A stretch of 64,000 bases of DNA, taken from Lepidodermella squamata (lineage: Eukaryota; Gastrotricha). Below, piece after piece: positions 11,402-22,991 of this stretch. How positions within the stretch are numbered: position 1 is the stretch's first letter; each line of letters opens with the position of its first letter. Position numbers and translations under genes: made by a program. Location of the stretch: positions 3,100,001 through 3,164,000 of the forward strand of contig JBLDXI010000032.1 in assembly GCA_047495785.1 (NCBI GenBank), in the 5' to 3' direction. Below the pieces are notes generated by a model. That model saw nothing but the letters and a program-made list of their open reading frames with translations. It had not been told where the DNA came from and ran no database searches.

Positions 11402-12669
11402 ATGGCTGATTTCAAAGCTTTGCCTGTGATATTCCTAAGCTTTATTTGCCTAGCGAATGGCTTCAAAGAGATTGAACAGTTTGAGAGGTTGAAGGAGATA
11501 TGCAAGCTGAATGCTCCTTTGCCAGCGAATGATGGCCTCCTGACCTTCAGAGTCACAATGACGCTGATGAAATACATCGATTTGAACGAATTGGATGAAG
11601 TCTTCTCGCATACTGTAAAGCTGAATGTGGTGTGGAACAATTCTTGCGTGCGCGATAACTGGAACGCATCGCTAGGGACAAGGTCTTTATCTGTTCCTGT
11701 TGCTGATTTGTGGCGACCGGCCGTAATGCATACGTCATCTGTCGAAAACATCATCATCAGCCAAATGTAAATAATGGGGCTAACAAATGAAAATTACAGC
11801 AATTTTTTTGAAACTTAGGGCAGCTGGAGATAGTTTCTATCAAATAACGCCAAGCGGAGTAGTGAAATGGGCAAACTTCTTGTTGTTGAAAGACCATTGT
11901 AAGTCTCTCGAAAATACATTGGGCCGAAGCTGAAGATAAGTTTTCTAGGTTATTTGGACTTCAGAAAGTTCCCATTTGATACTCAAACGGGTTGCAAGAC
12001 CTCGTTCATGTTCCTATCAGATCGAACTGCATTCGAGGCAATCGAAGTTGAAACTTACATACTTGACGAGTACATCACAAGTTCTCCGATTTGGCACTTT
12101 GTTGGGCAGTCGGCTTCAATTAAGCATGTTAACGTTCCGCCCGATATGAAGCGAACTTTCAGCCAGGTCGATAATACCTACACATTTCAGCGGAAGTATG
12201 AAACTTACATCATGATGCTTTGCCTACCCGTCTCGTGCTTGATGATACTTCAAATCGCCTTTATTGGTAGGTTTTATCACTCGAATCTGAAACTATTTTT
12301 GACCTCCTTTATTTCCGTCAAGCTATGCCACCGGAGGAAAGTAATCGACCGGTCTATTGTGCGACGATTCTAATGGCTTTTATTCTGATTCTAACGCTAA
12401 TTCAGGCTGCGATTCCTAAGACCTCGCAAACTGTTTTTAGTGTCATTTTTATCTCGGTTCAAATGATTCAATCGGTGATCGCAACTCTTTACGCTCTGAT
12501 AACAACAGGCCTGAGCAAATGCAAAATTGCGAACGCGAAACGACACGTTTTCGGTAGATGGGAAACAACAAATTTGAGATTGGCCGACTGTATCGTTTTC
12601 TTGGCTATGGCCACCTTTTCCGTGGTATCAAGTGTGGGCACTATTGGCCTTCTCTCGGCGGCAGATTAA
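11402..12669 (+). CDS. Cys-loop ligand-gated ion channel R3
   Basis: Four exons: 11402-11766, 11819-11898, 11949-12266 and 12323-12669, with the same intron positions as R2. The start is put at MADFKALP, directly before the signal peptide; an upstream Met (11333) would bury the signal behind a polar extension. The Cys-loop has 14 residues (FPFDTQTG). M2 is preceded by P-P-E-E-S-N-R. A polyadenylation signal AATAAA lies near 12772. Closest to R2 and R4. Confidence 0.87.
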
Positions 12670-13401
12670 CATCCTTACTATTTGCTTTCGATTTTTGTAT
12701 TTTGTATACACTCAACTTTTTTCTTCTAAAGATGATCTGATTTCCAAATGGTAAATGTGTAATTTTTTCCCAATAAAATTAAAAATGGGTGATAAATTCA
12801 AAGAAAATTAATGGGCTCAAATTTGGACCCTCGATGGCGCAAAAGCTCAAATTTCATTTGATTTTACTGAAATTACTAACATTCTAGGTTTTATGATGGA
12901 CAACTCTTTTTTATCAACCAATTTTTTTTTATAGTCAAGCTGCAGTGATTAGGCTCCTGGATACATTAATATATTTATCGTTTTCAAATGCCTTGAGTAA
13001 ATGGAAATATTGAATAACAATGCGAGTCCAAATTGATTCATTCCTCCCCGGGTTAATTGTTTCTATTTAATCAGAATTTTTGTTTGTACGAGTTTGAATT
13101 TTTTTAAACCATTACACTGAAGAATTAGCAGGCAGTATGAGCACCAAGCGCGGGTATTTGCTTTTACTATAGTGAGCAAAAATAAAGCTGTATAATTGCA
13201 ATTCGTGATCTATCAAAAAATATTGGCGCTCGCATGGTTCTTTTTTTTCATCGAAAAATATCGCATGTTCAAATCAATGGCTGCTATTCAATTCAATTGT
13301 GAACATTGAATAAATTTTTAATCGAAAACACTTCTGCATTTCGGCTGTTTCATATTCGTATGCACTGCCACGAAGGTGTGAAAAGTCGTGACTTGCAACA
13401 A
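12670..13401. other. Intergenic between R3 and R4
   Basis: About 730 AT-rich nt with an AATAAA for R3 near 12772. No gene or repeat recognised. Confidence 0.5.
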
Positions 13402-14678
13402 ATGATATCAAAATTTCTTCTCATCGCTACAACATTTCCAGTTGTAGTTCTCGCTAACAATGGCATGCAACTTTTCGAAAGTTTGGTCGAACAATGCGGG
13501 CTCGCGGATAAAATCCCGCCCGTATTAAGTACGGAATCGCCACAAATCAGACTTCGAATCGTAATGTGGGCGACTCGATTTTTGGAGCTATCTGAAATTG
13601 ATGAGAGGCTATCCTTCATCACAACTTTAACTCTACACTGGAACGACTCGTGCGTGGCAGCAAACTGGGACCGTTCTATTTTTAACCAAACCATTTTTGT
13701 CCCAGTTAGCGATTTATGGAGGCCACCTATCATCCATACAACATCCGTAAATAATGTCGCAATGTCTCTAGGGTGAGTTATTTTACAGTTTTTCAATAAA
13801 CTTTGATGACGGGCTATCGTGTTGCATATTAGAGGAGCTGAGGATAGCAGTTACATGACTATTGCCCCAAACGGGACTATGAGATGGATCAATTACATTC
13901 AGTTGTCAGCGCAATGTATCATTTTTTCATCAGCTTTTAGTGGAATGACCTGAAATTTGTTTCTAGGTCAACTGAATTTTCGAACATTCCCGTTTGACAT
14001 TCAAGACAAATGCATCGTGAAATTTGATTTCGTCTACGATATATCTATGTTGATTGCTATCGAAGCTAACGGATTCACATATCCTGACTTCATTTCGAAC
14101 TCATCAGTTTGGCAATTCATTAGCGTCCGCTCTTCTGTTGAAACTAGGCGGCAATTTCTGACCGGCGGAGTTTACAGCCAGCCAACTTTTGCGTTCAAAT
14201 TTCGTCGAAAGCCGGAATCTTATTGGTTGAGTATGATTCTCCCGACTTTTTGTCTCATTTTCCTACAATTCGCTTTTATTGGTAAGAACTAGTTATTATT
14301 TTTATTGGGAAAATCGCATTTTGCCATATTTAAGCTATGCCACCGGAGGAAACTAATCGCAGCTTCTACTCAGCAACCGTTTTCTTAGCCTTCATTTTCA
14401 TGCTGAACATTATAATGGCCAACATTCCGAAAACATCCCAACCGGTCGTCTTTGTGAATTATGTCGCGATTCAAATGTTTCTCGGTGTAGGATGTACGAT
14501 TTACTCAGTTGTTGCCAATAGCTGGGCTCGAAGTGAAACCGGAACCAAAGAACTCAAATTATTCTTCGGCAAGACAATAACTGCAATTCGGCTGGCTGAT
14601 TTCATATTTTTCGCCATCATTCTGATTATCATGCTGATTTCAACCGCTGTCACCTTTTCAATTCTTCTAGAAGGCTAA
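13402..14678 (+). CDS. Cys-loop ligand-gated ion channel R4
   Basis: Four exons: 13402-13772, 13833-13915, 13967-14281 and 14335-14678. The start is taken at MISKFLLIA, which opens the signal peptide; in-frame Mets upstream from 13306 give a non-signal extension. The Cys-loop has 14 residues (FPFDIQDK). M2 is preceded by E-T-N-R, and the 9' gate position is Leu, whereas the other copies have Met. The short M3-M4 loop and M4 are intact. Confidence 0.87.
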
Positions 14679-14843
14679 TAAAAAACTGAAACACCTGGCT
14701 ATTTGCATAGTGATTATTGCAAACGCCAATATGACGGGAAAATCGATGCATCGCATGACACAACCTTCATTTCCTGTTAAATGATTTCTGAAATAGCGGT
14801 TGCTCAGTTCTTTTATGATGGCTAGTGCTTATTTTATTATAAA

Positions 14844-16097
14844 ATGATAGCTTTGTTTTTTGCTTTTATTCTTCATTTAACACTGCTGAGCGCAAGTGAA
14901 GTATCGCTTTTCGATCGCCTGAAAGAGGGTTGCAATCTCGATTCGAATGCGCCGCCAACAAATTACGAGACGCCCCTTAACTTGAGGCTTGTCTTCTGGG
15001 CCACAAGATTCATCGAACTTTCAGAACTCAGCGAAACACTGTCTATGGTAGCCTACATGGTAATACATTGGAACAACTCATGCGTGGCGAAGACTTGGGA
15101 TCCAACGTCACCAGCTCAAGTAATAACGCAACCTTTGAAAAATCTTTGGCGGCCCCACTTGACGCTGATTTCATCCACAACAAGTGTAGTTATAAGTTTA
15201 GAGTAAGAAAATTGTTTGACATACTTGGAGCAATATTATGGAATCCGATTTTCAGTGAGGCTGAACAAAACAGCTATGTGGAAATATGGCGGAATGGTAC
15301 TATGAAATGGATCAACTATTTGCAACTGCAGTCGCATTGTAAGTTTCACTAACATTTCAGTAATTTGTTGTTAATAATCTTTTAGGTGAGATGCATTTCA
15401 GAAATTTCCCATTCGACTCCCACAACTGTTTGGTTGAGTTTGAATTTATGCAAACAGACCAAGTTACCAATCCGGTAGAATTGAATGCGCTTTCCTACCG
15501 GAAATTCTTGTCAGCCTCTTCCATTTGGTCGTTGGAAAATGTTTCGACATCGATCAACAAGGAAGTTTACATCGACAAACAATCGCTCTTCAGTTTACCG
15601 ATAATTTCCTTTGGGTTTCGACGAAAACCTGATCCCTTCGTTTACGGCCTTCTACTGCCAATCTTCTGCCTCATGGTCTTACAGCTTGCCTTTGTTGGTA
15701 AATATAATTTCGGATTTAAAAAAATTCCGCCTTAAAAATCGATTTATTTTTTCAAGTTATGCCGCCAGAGGATACTAACAGATCAGTTTATTGCGCAACC
15801 ATGTTCATGTCATTCATAGTACTGCTGAACTTGATTCAATCATCACTGCCAAAAACATCTGAGCCTGTCCTGATTATAATATTCATCTCAATACAACTCG
15901 TAATCGGTGTTTTATGCACTCTTTATTCCATATTAGGGAATTCTCTATCTAAACAAAAGTTTGCAGCCAGGAAAATCGTAGTCGCTGCGAAATGGAAAAT
16001 TAGAGTTATTCGTGTTATTGATTTCTTCGTTGGAATGACGTTGATGCTTCTCTCAACAATACCTACCATTGTTATATTCAACATGATGATGAAATGA
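14844..16097 (+). CDS. Cys-loop ligand-gated ion channel R5
   Basis: Four exons: 14844-15202, 15256-15338, 15386-15697 and 15757-16097. It shares all three intron positions with R2-R4 but has a normal 13-residue Cys-loop (FPFDSHN), so loop length and intron layout are not perfectly coupled. Signal peptide MIALFFAFILHLTLLSA; loop A W-R-P-H; M2 preceded by E-D-T-N-R with Met at 9'. TATAAA directly abuts the start codon. Confidence 0.87.
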
Positions 16098-16266
16098 ATA
16101 AAACTGTCAATCGGCACATGTTTTTCGCTGTCTGAAACACCTAGCATCCAAACTGGGGTCTAGATTCTAACGCATCGCAAGTCATTCATATTAAAAGCTT
16201 TTCGATCAATTCGGACAAAGGCGAAAGACCGTTTTGCAATATGAAATCAACTTCACGCGCATAAAA

Positions 16267-17436
16267 ATGACTCGCTATGTTCTGTTTTTCGTTATTCTAA
16301 TAGTAAGATTCGCCGCAGCGGCTATCACCGAAGAAGAAGAACTTCTAGACCAACTGCGAGATCAATGCTGGGAACATAGGCACGTTAGGCCAGTTCGAAA
16401 TCACGCTACAACACTGTGGATTCGCTTCTCCTTCTCGCCGACGAGATTTCTCGGTCTAGACGAGATTGAACAGCAATTGTCTATCAACTCTCGTTTCTCG
16501 TTATACTGGACAAATTTCTGCATTAAGGAAGCTTGGCCGACGGAGACCAACATCACTCAAATCCTAATTCCAGCTTCTGGTTTTTGGTTGCCTGAGCTCA
16601 TTCATGTTACATCTGTTGATAGTGTTTCAATAACCGGAAGGTGATTATTTAAAGTTGATGTTGTTAAATTGATTTATTACCTTTCCAGCCAATCTGAAAC
16701 TAGCTATGTGAATCTGTATTCTGACGGTACGACCAAGTGGACGAACAACATGCGGCTGGATACGTTTTGCGCGTTGAAACTCTGGAACTATCCTTACGAC
16801 ACTCAAATCTGCCGCGTCAAGTTTGAGTATTTAAGTGAAGACAGAGTCCTTAACACATCGAATGCCAAATGCTTTTTATACGACGATTTCATCTCACCGT
16901 CAAGTGTTTGGAGCCCGCCCAATGTCACTGCAAGCCTGGATGCTAAAACCTACGACTCATTGCCTGGGCTGAAATTTCGTCAACCAACTTTCATGCTGAA
17001 ATTTGTTCGAAAGAGCAGTCATTATCTTGTTAGCCTTGTTGCACCATCTTTAGCCCTTATGGTTCTTCAACTATCGTTTGTCATCATGCCACCTGCTGAG
17101 TCGAATAGAGCTCTTTTCGCCGCTACGATTCTCATGACTTTCCTGATTTTACTGACAGTTCTATCATCTCAGATGCCTAATACGTCTGAAACTGTTCTGA
17201 TTGTCGTTTTCATAACATCCCAGCTGATAATCGGAGCGATAGCAACGATTTACGCGTTGATCGCTTGCATGTTGGCAAAGTCACGGCCGCATTTGCTGAA
17301 GAGCAATCACAAGGCAACAGGTGGACTCAAACTTTCCGTCTTGAGGCAATGCGACATTGCAGCGTTTTGCATCTTGCTCTTCTTCTGCATCGTTTCTTTC
17401 CTCGGATCGTTTCTGCCTATGATTTACGGCAGCTGA
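16267..17436 (+). CDS. Cys-loop ligand-gated ion channel R6
   Basis: Two exons, 16267-16640 and 16689-17436; the only intron is the phase-2 one shared by the whole array. Signal peptide MTRYVLFFVILIVRFAAA. The N-terminus has C-W-E-H-R-H; loop A is F-W-L-P-E. Cys-loop of 13 residues (YPYDTQI). M2 is preceded by A-E-S-N-R; M3 ends in C-M-L-A. The C-terminus stops right after M4. Close paralogue of R7 and, more distantly, of minus-strand R10 and R14, sharing the N-M-R-L-D motif before the Cys-loop. Confidence 0.9.
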
Positions 17437-17783
17437 TTAAAAGTTGATTGAATTATGGATAAGAGACTAGAGAGTGTAAATCCTCAAAGGATGTCACGCA
17501 TTCATTTAACTGATCTGATTTATGATTTCAGCTTTCATTAATAAATCGGATACCTAGTGAAAAAAGTTGCTTGGCTTTGGCTATTCAAATTGCTTCGGTT
17601 TAGGATTTTAACGATGATAAATTACGTCAAGTAATCCAATGTGCTCCTAATAGCGGCCAAATGCATTATTAATGCTACCTATTACTTCACTGAATTAATT
17701 CCCTAGAGGTAAGAAGTGTGATAACAAATCGATACTGGATGTTGAAAACACCGCACATGTTGGACCTGTCTATTGAAAAGTCA
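17437..17783. other. Intergenic between R6 and R7
   Basis: About 350 nt, nothing recognisable beyond likely R6 3' UTR (AATAAA near 17540) and R7 promoter. Confidence 0.5.
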
Positions 17784-18967
17784 ATGATTGCCTTGATTAT
17801 TCTTGTCGCGTCTTCAATCGCCCTTTCTGCGGGTGCTATTGAATTCGAGGAGTCTGCCTTGTTAGATCGGCTCAAGGATCAATGCTGGGAGCATCGGCAT
17901 ATTCGGCCAGTAGAGAAGTTCAACTCTACGCTATGGGTCCGTTTCTCCCTATCCCCGCTGCGGTTCATTGGCTTGAACGAGATTGAGCAACAGCTGTCAT
18001 TCAATGCCCGATTTTCGCTCTACTGGATTAGCCCGTGTATCAAGGATGCATGGCCTCTAGAGCTGAACATTAGCCAAGTTCTGATTCCAGCTTCAGGATT
18101 TTGGCTACCTGAGGTCCTACACGTTACATCGGTGGGGCAAGTCATGTTGACGGAAAGGTATGTAGATATGAATCTAAGCTCTTCCTAATGTAACGATTCC
18201 CCTGTAGCCAATCGGAGAATAGCTATCTCTTCATCAGTCCTGATGGTACCATCAAATGGACGAACAACATGAGGCTGGACGCTTTTTGTGCGATGGAGTT
18301 CTGGAATTATCCGTTCGACACTCAAACATGCCGCATCAAGTTCGAGTATCTAAACCACGATAGGATGGTCAATACATCGGTGATTCGCTTCACTGTATAC
18401 GAGGAGTTCATGTCGCCGTCGAGTGTTTGGCTGAAACCTAACGCAACACCAAGCCTTGAAGCTAAAACTTATGATTCGTTGCCTGGGTTGAAATTTCGCC
18501 AGCCTACTTTTACATTTGAATTTCCACGAAAAAGTGGACCCTATGTGCTTAATTTACTAGTCCCATCTTTAGGTTTAATGGTTCTGCAACTGGCTTTCGT
18601 GCTTCTGTCACCAGGCGATTCGAATCGTGCTCTCTACTGCTCGACAATCATGATGGCTTTTCTCATTCTATTGACAGTTTTAGCCTCACAAATGCCTAAT
18701 ACATCAGAGACAGTTCTAATTCTTGTGTTTATAACTGCGCAGCTTTTTATCGGCGTGCTAGCTACGATTTACGTTGTATTTGCCTGTATGCTGGCGAGAT
18801 TCAAGCCACAATTTCTCAAGCGGAAGAATGGGCCTACGTGTTTTAATTTGCAAATTTCGATAATTCGACTATTGGATTGCATCGTATTCTTAATTTTGCT
18901 GTCAATTTGTGTGGTTTCATTTCTCGCAACTTTTTTACCTATGATTTATTACAGCAAGGGAAAATGA
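17784..18967 (+). CDS. Cys-loop ligand-gated ion channel R7
   Basis: Two exons, 17784-18157 and 18208-18967, as in R6. The start is set at MIALIILVASS, the beginning of the signal peptide; upstream in-frame Mets from 17718 exist. C-W-E-H-R-H, loop A F-W-L-P-E, a 13-residue Cys-loop (YPFDTQT), M2 preceded by G-D-S-N-R with a Ser replacing the first Pro (L-S-P-G). Ends with a short basic tail after M4. A tandem duplicate of R6. Confidence 0.9.
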
Positions 18968-19265
18968 TTGGTTTTAATTATTCCACTGAAACTGCGTCAT
19001 ACGAATATTTGTTATATTCTACTTTTGGCAGAGGAGCTTCTATGCGGCATGACACAAGTAATAAACACCGAAGACCCTACCAGCTCCGAAGATTTGGCAG
19101 ACAGTGGCAGTAATTTTGATAATTTTCATTGTGGATATTTCATTAGGCCACTATGCGTCTATCAAACGTCCTTAAAGTGCAAGGAAAATTTGTTTGGATA
19201 TTGTTACTGACCGAAACTTGCACCCGAGCCAAAAAACATTATTTCGAGTTGTTGTTTTCGAAAGG

Positions 19266-20471
19266 ATGGCGAGTTTCTACTTAATTTCCATCTCAATATT
19301 AGCTGTATCTTGCAACCAGGAAAATGTGTTAATTGACCGGTTAATTAGCACATGCGGCCTGGAGTCGAAAGTGCGGCCTCTTGCAGATCACCGTCAAACA
19401 CTGAAAGTCGAAGTTGGCCTTATTCCAGTCAGATTCATTGCAATTTCCGATGTCGATGAGCGTTTGTCATTCGTCGCTCGTCTGTACTTGGAATGGCGCA
19501 ACCAATGTGTCGCAGATCAATGGATCGATAAAAGCTTTAATTTGTCCATAGTATCGCTGGGCAATCTTTGGAGAGTCCCACTCACCCTCGTGACCTCAAT
19601 AGGGAAGGTTGTTCTTAGTCAAAGGTTATTCATTACTTAGGTTTCTAAATATGGTTCATAATGAAGAATTTACGCCTTTCAGTGAAGCTGAAGATGGTTT
19701 TATGATGATTTTCTCCGATGGAGCCATGCGATGGGTGATGTTCATGCATTTCGACATTCATTGTAAGCAACCTTAAAATCACACAATAAAAGGTCGAAGT
19801 AATGTTCTATTTTAGGCGATCTGAATCTTTACAAATTTCCGTTCGATCAGCAAGATAATTGTTTGTTCAAACTCGAGTTTCAAATGCCGCAGTATCAACT
19901 CGACGTGGAAGCTGTGAAAGTGACCCAATCGCAGGATTTTGTGTCACCAGCTGGTTTGTGGGAATTCCTCGGTATCACAGCTTCAGTCACCTCTAGGCCC
20001 TACACAAATGCAAATGTCACCTTCGCTCAACCGACTTTCCGGATGAAATTTCGGCGAAAACATCAGGCGTACTATTTTACCTTAATTCTGCCTCTTTTCG
20101 GGCTCATGGCTCTACAGCAATGTTTTGTAGCTATGCCGCCCAAGGAGTCAAATAGACCAGTTTACTGCGCAACGATTTTCATGGCTTTCCTTCTTCTTCT
20201 ATCTCTCATCCAATCGTCTATTCCACCTACATCTCAACCCATTTTAATCGTCAACTTCATTTTCATCCAGCTATTTGTCGGTGTCATCTGCTCAATATAC
20301 TCTCTAGCCGCCAATGCGATGTCTGAAACGTATTGGGCGAAGCGTGTAGTATCTGTTTACAAATTAAGAAAAATTCAAATAATTCGATTAGTCGATTTTG
20401 TCATGTTTTGCATCCTATTTATCACGGCTTCTGTGTCTACGACTGTTGTTTTAGTCCTCGTTAGGGATTAG
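19266..20471 (+). CDS. Cys-loop ligand-gated ion channel R8
   Basis: Three exons: 19266-19624, 19683-19762 and 19816-20471. It keeps the intron inside the first Cys codon but has lost the M1-M2 intron found in R2-R5. Signal peptide MASFYLISISILAVSC. Cys-loop of 14 residues (FPFDQQDN); M2 preceded by K-E-S-N-R; P-P-T-S after M2 as in nicotinic receptors. Its stop codon lies 20 nt from the stop of convergent R9, with an AATAAA at about 20476. Confidence 0.88.
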
Positions 20472-20491
20472 TTGCAATAAAATATCACTAT
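20472..20491. terminator. Shared 3' end of convergent R8 and R9
   Basis: Only 20 nt separate the two stop codons and they include AATAAA on the plus strand. The two mRNAs must overlap in antisense at their 3' ends. Confidence 0.6.
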
Positions 20492-21673
20492 TCACAAGCA
20501 ATGTGTACTAAGACAAGCGTATACAATCGTGCTGTAAATTAGGACGATGACGAAAAGAGTGAGGAAAATCGCGATGTCAAGTAGCCGAATCGGCGTTATA
20601 GAGAAATTCTTCAAGTTCATCCATTCATAACTTCTTTCAGTCGTCCAAGCCTCAAAACGCGATAGCATGCAGCTAACCTGAGCGTAGACAGTGCATGCAA
20701 CTCCTATATACATTTGAAGGTAGATGTAAACCAAAATAATCACAACTTCCGAAGTTTTGGGCATATTTGAGTCTAGGGTATTCTCTAGCACGAGAAACGA
20801 CATCATAACAGTCGCGCAATAATTTGGACGGTTGCTTTCATTTGGCGGCATTAACACAAAGGCGAGTTGGAGTATGGTCAGAGCCATGCAAGGCGCAAGA
20901 AATTCGCCTAGGAATTGCGATGATTTTCTTTCGAAGGCAATAATGAAGACGAACTGGGCGAATTTAGTTGTTGGCGAGTTATCATAACTTTTGAGATCAG
21001 TCTGGCAAGTAAGAGCGGATACATGCCAGATACTAGAAGAAGGCATGAAACTAGGGTCTAAGAATGCTTCTACAGAGTAGGCCGAGAGTTTTCTAGACTC
21101 CCGTTGCATTTCAAGGATAATTTTGCAGTTCTGAATGTCATAAGGGAAGTAATGAAAGTGCATCTCGCAACCTGAGTCCATCCGTTTTGCCGTAGTCATT
21201 TTTATGGTTCCATCTCTTACTAGTCTCATTACACTATTTTCCAAGTAAGTTGAGCTAGGCAACAGCGAGTTAATATAATATTAGATAAATTCTTTTTAAA
21301 TTCACCTGCTCAATAGGATGTTTTCATCAATTCCAGTCATGTGCCACATCTCAGGAGTCCAAAGGCCGGCACTGGCAGGTATGACAACGTACTCTTGCTT
21401 TGTATCTACCGGCCATGCATCTGCAATGCACTGACTACGCCAGAGGATTATCAGCCATGCAATTACAGAAAGTCGCTGTTCAACTTCGTCGATTTCAATC
21501 AAGCGATTTGCCGTGAAAGTCATCGATACATTGAGTGATTGCGATTCATTTCCAACAGACCGACCCAGTTGACCTCTGCATTGAGTTAAAAGAAGAGCTA
21601 TCAAATCACTCTCCTTATCTTCAGCTGATGAGAATGGCAAGAGGGCGGCGCAAAGTAAACTCCAAAACAGCAT
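20492..21673 (-). CDS. Cys-loop ligand-gated ion channel R9
   Basis: Two exons, 21306-21673 and 20492-21254, with the array-wide phase-2 intron. The start is taken at MLFWSLLCA, with an alternative Met six codons upstream. Loop A is L-W-T-P-E-M; the Cys-loop has 13 residues (FPYDIQN). The region where loop B should carry Trp reads I-I-L-E-M. M2 is preceded by N-E-S-N-R and has Glu at 15' and Asp at 19'. The C-terminus is C-L-S-T-H-C-L. R11 is a near-identical duplicate. Confidence 0.9.
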
Positions 21674-22299
21674 ATCTAAAATATAATACAAATTGAATCA
21701 ATCAGTCGCAAGTCCAGTCGTAAAAACTCAAAATTACTGCTTGTATCAATTGAAAGCTGAAATCAATTAAGAGCCGTGCCGTTGTTTCCTGCGTACCGCG
21801 TATATCGATTATCACAATCACTTTTTGCCATGCGTATCATGATGCCATCTCCTGTTGGCAGAGGTATGGATTTGGGGGCCACTAATTTTATTTGTCAATC
21901 CCTGTAATTGCACCCTCTGTGCGTTGATTTAAGTGTTTGCCCGTAATGCCAACATACACTTATATCAACGCATTGAGGGCCATTGAGGATACAATGAGAT
22001 TGGCAAAAATGTGGAGTTGGTAACGATGAAATTGCAAAATATTTCAAAGTGCCGGCTAAAGGAAGAACAAATAGGACCGCCTAATTCTCGCGATGCTCCA
22101 ATTTTTAAGCCGCTGAACCAAATTTCCACAAGCAAACCGACTCAATTAAAGCGAAATTATTCACGGGGTCAATATACTATGATAGGATCCAGAAGAAATT
22201 GAAAAACTAGCCTGATTCCATTTAACAAATTATTTAAAAATCCCTCTTAAATGTTAACTCAAATTTGAGTTTGAATTAATTTCTGCAGTAATCCCTGAA
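21674..22299. other. Intergenic upstream of R9
   Basis: About 625 nt. It shares short stretches with flanks of other minus-strand receptors (the CTCCTGTTGGC-type segment near 21850 resembles 22930). No intact gene. Confidence 0.45.
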
Positions 22300-22307
22300 G
22301 ATGACGG

Positions 22308-22716
22308 CATAGAGAAAAAAATGACCAGAGTAAGCACTCAAGCTAAAATTTTGATCTGCATTATTATAGAAGTGCTTTCTCAAAACGGATATCTCCGTTT
22401 TTCTCCAAATTTAGCATGCCTGTAGAACGCGAGCTGCTCTTTCACGTGGTATAAGATTTGAGGTGGGCAATTGCTGCTCAGTCTTGATATCATCAAAATA
22501 AGTAAAACCATAGTGAAAACGAGGTTTTTGTATCGTAACAACGGTTGGGTTGCCCACCTCAAATCTTATACCACGTGAAAGAGCAGCTGGCGTTCTACAG
22601 ACATGCTAAATTTGGAGAAAAACGGAGATATCCATTTTGAGAAAGTCAACTTTGAAGACAAATGTCGATTTAGAAATTTTAGCTTGAGTGCTTACTCTGG
22701 TCATTTTTTCTCTATG
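22308..22716. mobile_element. 409-bp foldback MITE, hAT-like
   Basis: Two inverted arms of about 165 bp (22308-22471 and 22550-22716) flank a short centre. Termini are CATAGAG...CTCTATG. The element is bracketed by a perfect 8-bp direct repeat, GATGACGG, at 22300-22307 and 22717-22724. Eight-bp target duplications are typical of hAT (and P) elements; there is no transposase. The arms differ by substitutions and small indels, so the insertion is not brand new. Confidence 0.85.
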
Positions 22717-22991
22717 GATGACGGTTACCTATTATTACAGCAAATAACCGAAACGTCGGAATAAACTTATATATTTATGTTAGCAAGATTTTACACTAAA
22801 AAACTTTTAATACAGCATATAACACAATATTTTCGCACAATATTGCTGTTTCATACCGGTTATTAATTTGGGAACCGGGCGGATGTTTCCAGCTGATTAT
22901 TACTGCAGTTTACTTTTTATCATGATGTGACCTCCTGTTGGCTGATTGATACATTTTTGGGCTCGCACTTTACTTGATTAATTCACGGTAA

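Noticed and set aside
22011-22202. Plus-strand 63-codon frame upstream of R9
   Set aside because: Low-complexity, no signal peptide or domain, and lies in flank sequence near a MITE.
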